NCBI RefSeq assembly: GCF_000720255.1
Contig: NZ_JOJE01000074.1
Coordinates: forward strand, 1 to 14,124
Origin: Streptomyces griseus subsp. griseus
GTDB taxonomy: Bacteria > Actinomycetota > Actinomycetes > Streptomycetales > Streptomycetaceae
Direction of reading: 5' to 3'
Length of the DNA stretch: 14,124 nucleotides
Within the stretch, counting starts at the first letter, position 1; the number at the start of each line of letters is the position of its first letter. The position numbers were made by a program, and so were the translations under genes. Under the pieces are notes generated by a model. It made no database searches. It saw only the letters and a list, made by a program, of their open reading frames with translations, and was not told the DNA's origin. Of the stretch, positions 6,832 through 14,056 are shown in pieces.

Positions 6832-7575
6832 TCAGGCGAGGCGGCTGAAGGCCCAGCGCAGCAGCTCCTGGTCGACGCGGGGGCGGCCGGTGCGGGCCAG
6901 GGCGGTACGGGTGTGGGCGGTCAGCTGCGCCCAGGCGCGGAAGTTGCCGTGGGCTGCGTGGCTGTCGGCGAAGGTGATGTCATCGGGTTCGGCGTCGGCC
7001 CAGATGGGGTGGAACAGCGGGATAGCCTCGAGGACTTCGCCGGGAGTGAGGCGGGTGAAGTGCTGCCAGATGAAGATGCGAGAGGACAGCATCGGTTCGC
7101 GGCGCAGCACGGTGTGGCAGCCCTCGCCGCCGACGAAGATGATCGCGAGCTGGGTGGCTGGTTCGTCCCACAGGTAGCGGAAGTATTCGAATGCCTCCCC
7201 GTTGAGCCACTGGGCCTCGTCGACGAGGAAGGTGCGGGGGCGTTCGGCCAGGGCGGTCTTCAGCAGGCGGTCGAATTCGCTGGGGTGGCGCGGTGGTTCA
7301 CCGGCCAGGTCGAGGGCGGTGAACAGTTCGTAGCGCACCGCGCGGGCGGTGGGACGGGCCCGGAAGGTGATCTTGCGGACGTCCTCGCTGGGTTCGAGTG
7401 CGCGCAGGCAGGTGTTGACGGCGAGGGTCTTGCCGAAGCCGGCGCCTCCGTGGATGCACATCATGGCGCGGGCGGCGACGGTGTCGGTGATGTTCTCCCG
7501 GGCGGTGAGCAGGGTTCGGGTGGTGACCACGGACGCATCGGGCAGGTCGACGTACTGGTAGGTGGCCGCGGTCAC
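6832..7575 (-). CDS. TniB/TnsC-like AAA+ ATPase of the transposition module
   Basis: This 247-residue AAA+ ATPase has Walker A GGAGFGKT (43-50), Walker B LVDEAQ (117-122) and a following strand IIFVGG (145-150). It ends with a helical lid containing LFHPIW and HGNFRAWAQ. In Tn7/Tn5053/Mu-type systems such proteins (TnsC, TniB, MuB) assemble on target DNA and activate the transposase. The start is the GTG at 7573-7575, overlapping the transposase stop by four bases (GTGA), with GGAG 7 nt upstream. The catalytic residues look intact. Its domain is clearly related to the C-terminal half of the HTH-AAA+ protein encoded upstream, sharing the TVAAR, HPxW and GNFRxWA segments, so the operon holds two paralogous regulators. 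Confidence 0.88.
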   Translation of the reverse strand: MTAATYQYVDLPDASVVTTRTLLTARENITDTVAARAMMCIHGGAGFGKTLAVNTCLRALEPSEDVRKITFRARPTARAVRYELFTALDLAGEPPRHPSEFDRLLKTALAERPRTFLVDEAQWLNGEAFEYFRYLWDEPATQLAIIFVGGEGCHTVLRREPMLSSRIFIWQHFTRLTPGEVLEAIPLFHPIWADAEPDDITFADSHAAHGNFRAWAQLTAHTRTALARTGRPRVDQELLRWAFSRLA

Positions 7576-9347
7576 GTGGCGTCTCCGTCTTCAGCGGTCT
7601 GTGCGGTCGATCCGGGCACACGCCCGGGGGCAGGTTCGGACGGGACGGGCGCAGGCCGGCCGGGCGCGGTCCGGGTGGCGAGGGAGGGCGGGGTGCGCCA
7701 GTCGGCCGGTGGCGCGGCGGGCGGGATGAGGTCCGGCAGCGCTAGCTTCGAGGCGTCGGTGTGCTCGATGGCGGCCAGTTCGTGCCCGGCTTGAGCGGAG
7801 GTGAGTGCTCCCAGCCGTTGGGCCGGCCCGGCTGTGGTGGCCGGGGCGAAGCGCTGTCGGCGCAGCGTCTCGGCGGCTTTCACCTCGGCGCGCAGACGTC
7901 GGGCCCGCTCCGCTCGGGCTGTGCGCAGGGCATCGAGTTGTTCGGGGGTGGCCGCGTCCGCGAGGTGCGCGGGCCCGAGATAACCGCCGCTCGCGTCACA
8001 GATGTCGATCTCGTGATCGTGGTGCGGCATGTAGCGCACGGTGACGGTACGGCCGGCCTGGCCTGTCATCCAGGGGGCGATGTAGGTGCGCCCGCGCCAC
8101 CGCACACCGTGGCTGGTCAGCTTTCGCGGGCGGCCGTCGTCCTCCAGAGTGAACGTCCACAGGTCGGCGGCGGGGACGTCCGTGACGGGAGTCGGATCGG
8201 CCTGCCATGCCTCAAGCGGCGTACGGCCGGACAGCGCCTTGGGACGGTGCTCGGTGTTCCACCAGTGTGTCCAGGCCAGCACCTCCGCTGTGAAGTCCTG
8301 AAACGACATGGCATCGGAAGTCTCCGGCCTGCGACCCGCGCCTCTACTTCGTCGGCCGGAGCGGGGCTTGGTGGGGGTGAGGGTGTAGCCGGGCAGGGCC
8401 GCGAACAGCATCCGGTCAACGGCTCGGTTGAGGTTTTCCACCGTGCCCTTGAGATGGGGGCTGTAAGCGGGAAGGTCCTTCACCGTCACGCCCATCGTGC
8501 CGAACGCGGTGGTGACGGTGGTCGACAGGAAGTCCTTGCCCCGGTCCACCCGCACCTGCTCCGGTGTCCCTCCCGCGGGGCCGTAGGGCTCCTCACGCAG
8601 CACAGCGGCGCGCAGCGCGGCCAGCACGGAGGCACGGGAAGGAACGCCAGGGGTGACCGCGGTGCCGGTGATGACTTTGGTGGTGGTGTCGATGAACCAG
8701 GTCACCCACGGGCGCACCAGGTCACCGTCGGCATCGACCAGCAGAGGTGCCTGGACATGATCGGCCTCCCATACGTGATTGCGCCAGGAGGCCGCCCGTT
8801 TACCGAAGACGTCGTGCGCGCGGGCCGCATCCGGTCCCGTCGCAAGACCGGCCCGCTCCCCCGCGGTGAGATCACGACGCACCGCGCGCAGGAACGTCGA
8901 CAACGACGGCACCGGGTCCAGCAACGGCACGGCAGCCGGCGGGGCACCCGCGGGAGAAGCCGCGGAGTCAGACGCCGCCGTCGGCTGCTCTTCATGGCCG
9001 CTGGTCTGGGCCCGGGCCACCAACTGGCGGTGGACCGCGGAAGCGTTGCCGTGCCAGTACGCCAACAGCACCCGGATCTCCCTGGTGACCTCGAACCGGT
9101 CACCGCTGCGTTCCCCGGGGCGGATCGCGGCCCGGGGCGACCGGGAGGCCTCAGCCAGCCACCGCCACACCGTCCGCTCCGACACCCCCAGGCACTCCCC
9201 GGCCAGGCGCACATGCTCCCGCGACAGCCGCCGCTCGGCGCGCAGCGCCAGCAGACGACGCACCGCCGGCGCCCGCAACGCCGTCAACGACTCCTCCCCC
9301 AAAACACCGGCCGGATCCTCCGGCGGCGCCATCGGCTGCCCGTCCAC
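7572..9347 (-). CDS. DD(35)E transposase, TniA/TnsB/MuA-type (rve integrase core)
   Basis: This 591-residue transposase has an N-terminal HTH (about 45-64, SERTVWRWLA), a helical DNA-binding segment including VPSLSTFLRAVRRDL, an rve catalytic core, and a Mu-type C-terminal beta domain (HGVRWRGRTYIAP). Catalytic residues are D196 (WEADHVQ), D268 (RVDRGKDF) and E304 (KGTVENLNR). Second Asp to Glu is separated by 35 residues, the classic spacing. The charged C-terminal tail is where TnsB/TniA relatives contact their ATPase. I start at GTG 9345-9347 because GAAGGGG lies 6 nt upstream; alternatives are the ATG at 9366-9368 and an ATG at 9485 that would overlap the preceding gene. It lies second in the operon and overlaps the ATPase gene by four bases. 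All catalytic residues are present, so it may be active. Confidence 0.92.
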   Translation of the reverse strand: MDGQPMAPPEDPAGVLGEESLTALRAPAVRRLLALRAERRLSREHVRLAGECLGVSERTVWRWLAEASRSPRAAIRPGERSGDRFEVTREIRVLLAYWHGNASAVHRQLVARAQTSGHEEQPTAASDSAASPAGAPPAAVPLLDPVPSLSTFLRAVRRDLTAGERAGLATGPDAARAHDVFGKRAASWRNHVWEADHVQAPLLVDADGDLVRPWVTWFIDTTTKVITGTAVTPGVPSRASVLAALRAAVLREEPYGPAGGTPEQVRVDRGKDFLSTTVTTAFGTMGVTVKDLPAYSPHLKGTVENLNRAVDRMLFAALPGYTLTPTKPRSGRRSRGAGRRPETSDAMSFQDFTAEVLAWTHWWNTEHRPKALSGRTPLEAWQADPTPVTDVPAADLWTFTLEDDGRPRKLTSHGVRWRGRTYIAPWMTGQAGRTVTVRYMPHHDHEIDICDASGGYLGPAHLADAATPEQLDALRTARAERARRLRAEVKAAETLRRQRFAPATTAGPAQRLGALTSAQAGHELAAIEHTDASKLALPDLIPPAAPPADWRTPPSLATRTAPGRPAPVPSEPAPGRVPGSTAQTAEDGDAT

Positions 9348-9392
9348 GCCATGCCCCTTCGTTCGCATCCGCTTTCCGTGAAGCCCTCTTCG

Positions 9393-9415
9393 TTCACCCC
9401 GTCGGAACAGGTGAA
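9393..9415. repeat. Short inverted repeat between the fusion gene and the transposase gene
   Basis: TTCACC (9393-9398) and GGTGAA (9410-9415) form a 6-bp inverted repeat with an 11-nt spacer in the gap upstream of the transposase start. It could be an operator or attenuator controlling transposase level. The stem is short and chance occurrence is possible. Confidence 0.3.
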
Positions 9416-9453
9416 GGCCCCCCGTACACGAGCCCTCCGAGCAGTGCGGACCG

Positions 9454-10821
9454 TCACGGGTAGGGGCCAAGACGGGCGCAGGCATGCTCGATCAGCTCCC
9501 GGTCCACACGCCGTGCGGGGCCGCGCTCGCGGGCTGCGTAGACATGCGATGTGATCTTCGCCCACGTGCGGAAATTGCCGCGCGCCATCTGCTCGTCCGC
9601 CCGCGCACGGTCTTCCGGGTTCGCCTGCGCCCACACGGGATGGAACAGGGTCAGCGTCTGCGGTACTTGAGACGGCTCAAGCCGGCCGACCTGGTGCCAT
9701 GTCAGCACGCGCGAGCGCAGCGCCGAAGCACGGGCGAGGGCCCGCTCGCTTCCGGCCCCACACAGCACCAGCGCCGCCGCACAGCCCGGCGCGTCCCACA
9801 ACTGCCGCAGGTAATCCAGCAATGGCGGCGTCAGCCGCTGGGCGTCATCGATGAACAGCACACCCGGCTCGGCCAGTGCCCGTGTCAGAGCCTGGCTGGC
9901 CGGTCCGGCCCGGTGCGGCAGCGCCCCCGACGGCAGCCCGAGCGCTTCACACAGCGAGGCCCGCAACTGCGGCAGACCGGGTGCGACGCCGGCCACCGCC
10001 CGCCACACCGGCACCCGGCCGGGCAGAAGATGCAACGCCTGCTCGACGGCGACCGTCTTCCCCGGGCCCGTGTCCCCGTATACACAGCACATCCCGCGGG
10101 CCGCGACCGTATGCCCCACAGCCTCCGCCACAGCGGCCACCTGCCGCGTGGACACCAGCCGGGCCCCCGGCACATACAACCGCACACCGCCGCCCCGCAC
10201 CCCAGCATTCACGACGTCCTCCGGCACCGGCACGTCGGCGGGCGGCCCGTCGACAACAAGCGAACCACCCGCCCCGTCCATGAGCCCCAAATCCGCCAGC
10301 GCCCGGTCATACCGGCTCGGCTCCAGCCCCACCCGGGCCCCTGCCGGACGAGCCACTTCAAGAACCCGGCCCGCCCCCAGATCCCGCTTGATCACCCGGT
10401 GCAACGTCGGCAGCGAGGGCACACACTGCGCACCCCACCCCTCCAACACCCCCTCTTCCTGAGCCCGGAGCATCCTGCGCCGCAACTCCGCGACGTTCCC
10501 GCCCGCCTGAGCGAGGACCTCCCACAAGGCGTCACTCAGCGAAAACCCGTCCTGCCGCGGCCGCGCCTCGACATGCCCGCGGCGCCCATCGGCCAGCCAC
10601 CGCCACACCGTCCGCTCTGACACACCCGCCAGCTCCGCCGCGATCCGCACGTGCAGCGCAGTCAGCGTCCCCTCCCCATCCACCGCAAGAAGCCGACGCA
10701 CCACCACACCCCGCGCCAACGACGCGCCCCCGGCCGACACAGCCCCAGCCGACCCCGCCCGGAACTCACCCGCCGAAACCCCCAAAACCGTCACACGGGC
10801 CAGCCCACCCGACCCCGCCAA
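9454..10821 (-). CDS. Transposase-like HTH N-terminus fused to a TniB/TnsC-like AAA+ ATPase
   Basis: This 455-residue protein has two parts. Residues about 35-150 match the N-terminus of the neighbouring transposase: an HTH (57-76, VSERTVWRWLA), a helical segment, then VPSLPTLHRVIKRDL. No rve catalytic core follows. From about residue 212 a complete AAA+ domain begins, with Walker A GDTGPGKT (249-256), Walker B LFIDDAQ (322-328), ALVLCGAG (350-357), then LFHPVW and GNFRTWAK as in the separate ATPase. The catalytic Glu of Walker B is Asp, so hydrolysis may be slow. The protein could read the same transposon-end DNA as the transposase while acting as a TnsC-type regulator, tethering the two. 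The start is uncertain: TTG at 10821 has GAGGGG only 1-2 nt upstream, and a GTG at 10794 is an alternative. It is the first gene of the operon. Confidence 0.85.
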   Translation of the reverse strand: MAGSGGLARVTVLGVSAGEFRAGSAGAVSAGGASLARGVVVRRLLAVDGEGTLTALHVRIAAELAGVSERTVWRWLADGRRGHVEARPRQDGFSLSDALWEVLAQAGGNVAELRRRMLRAQEEGVLEGWGAQCVPSLPTLHRVIKRDLGAGRVLEVARPAGARVGLEPSRYDRALADLGLMDGAGGSLVVDGPPADVPVPEDVVNAGVRGGGVRLYVPGARLVSTRQVAAVAEAVGHTVAARGMCCVYGDTGPGKTVAVEQALHLLPGRVPVWRAVAGVAPGLPQLRASLCEALGLPSGALPHRAGPASQALTRALAEPGVLFIDDAQRLTPPLLDYLRQLWDAPGCAAALVLCGAGSERALARASALRSRVLTWHQVGRLEPSQVPQTLTLFHPVWAQANPEDRARADEQMARGNFRTWAKITSHVYAARERGPARRVDRELIEHACARLGPYP

Positions 10822-10825
10822 CCCC

Positions 10826-13549
10826 TCACACAGGAACAGCGAAACCCATGACAGCCAGCAACCAACCTGCTAGCCGCACCACAACAGCCGCTTGGTCACC
10901 CCATGACAGCAACGACAGCCCTGTCCTGGACCTACTACCAGGACATCCACTCCGCAATTCCGCTGACGCCCACCCGCTGCCACCCCACCGCCCACTCACA
11001 GGCAGGTAGGCGATCGTCTCATCGGTCACGAACGCGAGACGCCAGCCGCAGTCGGCGGCGATCAGGACTACTCCATCGCACCGGCGATAGTGCCGTGCCG
11101 CGACGACCAGACGGGGCACGCGCGCGTCGATGAACGGGGTGGTTATGCCGCGGACATCGAGCCGGAGCTGGACGGCCGTTACACCCGGCGACGCTGCCAG
11201 CCTCAGCTCGTCCAGGCCGAACTCTTCAGCCGTGCAGGCGCACCAGAGGTCGTCGTCGATGAAGTCGATGGCGGCGAGAAGCTGATCATCGGCCATGTCA
11301 CAGGTGATGGTTCGTCCGGTTATGACGGACAGGTAATGGCTTGTCGTCTCGGTCGGATCGAGCAGGCCGTGGGCGAGGACCGCCGCAAGGACCGGTTTGA
11401 CGGCGACGACGCGTTCGCGCCGGTCACTGCCAGGCTGAATCACCAGCCAGCACAGAGCCGCGACGGTTTCGGGCAGCCAGGCGGGCAGCCGGTTGAGCAC
11501 TTGCGTTCGGGTCGGCTCGTCGAGCTGGTCGAGCCAGCCGTCGCCCTGGCCGGTCCCTACGAACGGCCGCAGCCACAGCTGCCATATCTCGTCCAGGTCG
11601 TCCTCGGTGAGCTCGCCCCGCTCCGGGTGGCGGGCTTGGTCGAGGCGGAGGTGGGCGAGGGTAATGGCCATCACGGCGAAGTTGCCGGCGGGAGCGAACG
11701 GATCGACCCATACAAGGCGCGGATCGGTTTGCGCGGCGGCCCAGCGGCGCAGGACGTTCCGGGTGCGCACCCTGATTCGCGTGGACGGCTTCCAGGACCG
11801 GGTCGGCCCGTGCTCACCGTGGTCAGGTTGCTCGTGTGTGCGGTCGAGGAGCTGTGCGAGCAGCGAATGCGGATGCGGCCTGGCCGTGGCGGGGGTACGG
11901 GCGCGAAGTGCCTCGAGCAGTTCGACGAGCGGTTCGGCGCCATCGAGCGCATGGCGCCTCCACACGCGGTTGTAGACACTCGCCCGGGGGTCGCGGGCGA
12001 GCTGTTCACGTTCGAGGCGGTCCCACAGGTCGTCATCCGTCTGTTCACCGTGCTCGCCACGGGCCTCCGCTGCGGTACCGGTGGTCGTGGCCAGTTCACT
12101 GACGTCCATGGTGAGGTTGCGGTGCAGCCGGATGAGCGCCCGGCCGAGAGGTGTGTCCAGATCTGCGCCGTGGAGTTCGGGGGGAATGTCGCCGCCGGAG
12201 CGGGCCGAGTTCTTGATGAGCGTGGCGGTGAGGGCGACGGGGTCATCGACGATGACACGGTTCGACAGGACTTGCTTGTCGCCGTCGAGGAGTTGGACAA
12301 GTCGGCCTTCCAGCGGCCCGGCGGTCAGCGCACGGCCGTTATCGCCGGCGGTGAGGGGCTGATGGCATGTGAGGTCGTCGAGGAGCCAGTCGTCGCTCCA
12401 GGGTGGCTCGGTCGTGATCTCGATCCGGCCATCGGGAAGCGCGGTGGCGGTCACAAGCTGCACTGTGGGGGATTCCGGCTCCGGGTGGGTGCGGAAGCTG
12501 AGGGACGTCAGAGCTCGGAGACTGTGTTCCCGAACCGCCGTGCCGGGCGGCACGAAAGCGGCCCGAACCTCGTCGGTCTCCAGCGGGGCAAGGACGGCGA
12601 GTTCGATGTTGCCCTGGGCGGCGTGGGTCAGCCTGAGCGCGGCGCTCGAGAGGTTTGCCGATCCGGACACCAGCCACGCTCGCGGTCCCGCCAGGATGCC
12701 GATGAGCTTTGCGTGGACGAACTGATCGGGCTCATAGGCAGCCACGGACACGCCAGCGCCGCTTGCGGCAAGCCGCTCGGCGAGTCGCTCGCCGTTGACG
12801 CTCGTCGACCCGGTGACAAAGAGCTTCACCTTTTCGGGCTTCAGCATGTCGAGCAGGGCGCCGACTGCGACGGCATTAGCGTCGTAGAAGGGAGCGGCCA
12901 GCCACAGCTCGTTCACCCGGACTCCCGACTCGGCGACTACGGCCGCAAGCTGGTCGGCGATCGGGGTGTCAAGGTTGTGCAGCAGGGGCGATGGCACGTG
13001 CTGGGTGGCCACGGCCGGGGACGGGATCTGGCCTTCTAGGTGCTGGAACCGTGCGGCGAGCGTGGTGTCACCGACTATGCCGACGAGGCGCCGCATCCAC
13101 GATCGCCACGCGGCGATGGCGGCGTCGCCGACCGGGGTGCCAGACCGGAAGGTGGTGAACGCCTCGCGGCCGTCGTCCAGACCTCCGGCCGACAGGTTTC
13201 CGGAACCGACCAGCAGCGTGGCCCTGGCACCGGTGACCGACAGATAGGACTTGGGGTGAAATGCCCCGCTGATCCGGACACTGCGCAGGAGCCAGCGGCG
13301 GTTCACGGTTGCGAGCGTGTCGGCGCGCTCCGCTGGTATGCGGGCAAGGCTTGTGGTGAGACGCCGGTGGTCCGCTAGCACGGCGATGTTGAGCGGCGGT
13401 TCGCCGAGCCGGGCGAGGAGGAACTCGTTGAACAGTCCGAGATCCATGGTGTACGTCGTGGCCCATAGCGCCTGCGCGCCGCCGGTGAAGAGTTCGACGA
13501 TGGGCTGGACTGTGGGTATCACCGGACCGTTTTCGGGAGTGTCCGTCAT
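10826..13549 (-). CDS. PLD-family protein with twin HxK/GSxN motifs; 3' end probably disrupted
   Basis: This 907-codon frame starts at the ATG at 13547-13549 (GAGG 7 nt upstream) and overlaps the upstream partner's stop as ATGA. The N-terminal 320 residues form a two-lobed phospholipase D-type fold. Motif 1 is HPK (98-100) with GSGN (115-118); motif 2 is HAK (279-281) with GSAN (296-299) and NIE (314-316). Such proteins are usually nucleases or phosphodiesterases, and several act in restriction and phage defence. The middle carries an acidic linker. A large C-terminal domain (about 580-850, with an aromatic-rich patch near VWVDPFAPAGNF) is not recognised. Coding character fades after about 11000: GC at third positions drops and the last 55 codons run through transposon-end repeats. 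I infer the original C-terminus was lost or shortened there. Confidence 0.8.
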   Translation of the reverse strand: MTDTPENGPVIPTVQPIVELFTGGAQALWATTYTMDLGLFNEFLLARLGEPPLNIAVLADHRRLTTSLARIPAERADTLATVNRRWLLRSVRISGAFHPKSYLSVTGARATLLVGSGNLSAGGLDDGREAFTTFRSGTPVGDAAIAAWRSWMRRLVGIVGDTTLAARFQHLEGQIPSPAVATQHVPSPLLHNLDTPIADQLAAVVAESGVRVNELWLAAPFYDANAVAVGALLDMLKPEKVKLFVTGSTSVNGERLAERLAASGAGVSVAAYEPDQFVHAKLIGILAGPRAWLVSGSANLSSAALRLTHAAQGNIELAVLAPLETDEVRAAFVPPGTAVREHSLRALTSLSFRTHPEPESPTVQLVTATALPDGRIEITTEPPWSDDWLLDDLTCHQPLTAGDNGRALTAGPLEGRLVQLLDGDKQVLSNRVIVDDPVALTATLIKNSARSGGDIPPELHGADLDTPLGRALIRLHRNLTMDVSELATTTGTAAEARGEHGEQTDDDLWDRLEREQLARDPRASVYNRVWRRHALDGAEPLVELLEALRARTPATARPHPHSLLAQLLDRTHEQPDHGEHGPTRSWKPSTRIRVRTRNVLRRWAAAQTDPRLVWVDPFAPAGNFAVMAITLAHLRLDQARHPERGELTEDDLDEIWQLWLRPFVGTGQGDGWLDQLDEPTRTQVLNRLPAWLPETVAALCWLVIQPGSDRRERVVAVKPVLAAVLAHGLLDPTETTSHYLSVITGRTITCDMADDQLLAAIDFIDDDLWCACTAEEFGLDELRLAASPGVTAVQLRLDVRGITTPFIDARVPRLVVAARHYRRCDGVVLIAADCGWRLAFVTDETIAYLPVSGRWGGSGWASAELRSGCPGSRSRTGLSLLSWGDQAAVVVRLAGWLLAVMGFAVPV
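10833..10920. repeat. Repeated ACAGC-type motifs, candidate transposase-binding sites at the transposon end
   Basis: An 11-bp direct repeat CCCATGACAGC occurs at 10845-10855 and 10900-10910. The shorter core (A/G)ACAGC(C) occurs in the same orientation near 10834, 10850, 10883, 10904 and 10913. Tn7/Tn5053-type elements carry several such transposase-binding repeats near each end. The positions upstream of the first gene of the operon fit that role. They could also be operators controlling the operon promoter. Confidence 0.5.
10922..10945. repeat. Perfect 8-bp inverted repeat, possible transposon terminus
   Basis: TGTCCTGG (10922-10929) and CCAGGACA (10938-10945) are exact reverse complements separated by ACCTACTA. 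Read inward from the right on the minus strand, the sequence begins TGTCC, and TGT is the common 5' terminus of Tn7/Tn5053-like elements. It sits where the PLD frame has lost coding character and next to the ACAGC repeats. Alternatives are an operator or a terminator for the incoming PLD transcript. Confidence 0.45.
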
Positions 13550-14026
13550 CCGAGGACCTCTTCGACGAATCTCATGCCCCGTGCGGTCAGAGTTGCCGGA
13601 CGTTTATCGTCGTTGGTCTCGCTCCACAAGCCGAGGTCCCAAGTGAGGGACGACAAGGGCGCATTGCGAACAGCTGCCAGCGGGAACCGCCCGATTCCAT
13701 GGTCGTAGAAGCGCAGCAGGCCGTCCTCCCAACGGAAGCGGAAGGTGAGTTCCGGCAGCTTCGAGTACGCGATCCGCTCATGGACGGGGATGACGAACCG
13801 TGACACCAGCCACCACAACGTGTTCGCCACAGTGGGGCTGTCGGCCAGATGGCTGCCCAGGGCTGCGATGACGCCGGCGATCGAGGGCTGCCATCCCGAC
13901 CTGATGCCGGCGGCCTTCTGCCAGCCGTCTCCTGCGCGGCCTTCCATCCGGCGGGCCAGCTCAAGCACCACCACAAGACCGGAGGAGGCGGTATCGAGCC
14001 GGCTGGTGAGCCGTCGCAGATCGTCC
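13546..14026 (-). pseudogene. Partner of the PLD protein, 5' end removed by an IS insertion
   Basis: The frame is open from 14026 to the stop at 13546-13548 and overlaps the PLD start by four bases (ATGA), so the two were one operon. About 160 residues remain. They are mostly helical, with LRRLTSRLDTASSGL upstream of the first available GTG (13972-13974), then VVVLELARR, ANTLWWLVSRFVIPVHERI and a C-terminal segment rich in aromatic residues (TFRFRWEDGLLRFYDHGIG). The protein-like sequence continues past that GTG right up to about 14026, and the in-frame stop at 14029-14031 lies in the IS end. The natural start therefore lay farther upstream and was cut off. A 142-residue product from the internal GTG is possible. 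The family is not recognised. Confidence 0.65.
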
Positions 14027-14056
14027 TGTCAATCCCCTCGAACTGTGGAGACCTTC
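14027..14056. repeat. Terminal end of an IS3-like insertion sequence
   Basis: The sequence starting TGTCAATCCCCTCGAACTG at 14027 lies between the truncated PLD-partner gene and the transposase stop codon. It begins TG and has the length and placement of an IS3-family terminal inverted repeat. The other end is outside the window, so the repeat cannot be matched. Confidence 0.55.

Larger units (their letters stand above)
5709..10945 (-). mobile_element. Tn7/Tn5053/Mu-like transposition module (boundaries uncertain)
   Basis: Four co-directional genes (10821, 9347, 7575 and 6818 down to 5709) encode an HTH-AAA+ fusion, a DD(35)E transposase, an AAA+ ATPase and a degenerate ATPase-like protein. 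This parallels the transposase plus ATPase regulator plus target-selector plan of Tn7, Tn5053 and Mu. The right boundary is proposed at 10945: repeated motifs lie upstream of the first gene, and the neighbouring PLD reading frame loses coding character near 11000. The left boundary should lie in 5676-5708, just past the tpg stop, but I could find neither a matching inverted copy of the right end nor a target-site duplication. No passenger genes are visible within these limits. Confidence 0.6.

Noticed and set aside
6781..9554. Plus-strand frames of 337 and 597 residues across the transposition operon
   Set aside because: They are antisense to the ATPase and transposase genes, whose motifs are unmistakable, and read as Gly/Gln or His/Arg-rich shadows.
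9484..10620. 378-residue plus-strand frame opposite the HTH-AAA+ fusion
   Set aside because: It is rich in His, Arg and Pro with no domain features; the minus strand encodes the Walker motifs and HTH.
11090..13039. 649-residue plus-strand frame opposite the PLD gene
   Set aside because: It is Gly/Val/Arg-rich shadow composition; the minus strand carries the HxK/GSxN motifs and a proper ribosome site.
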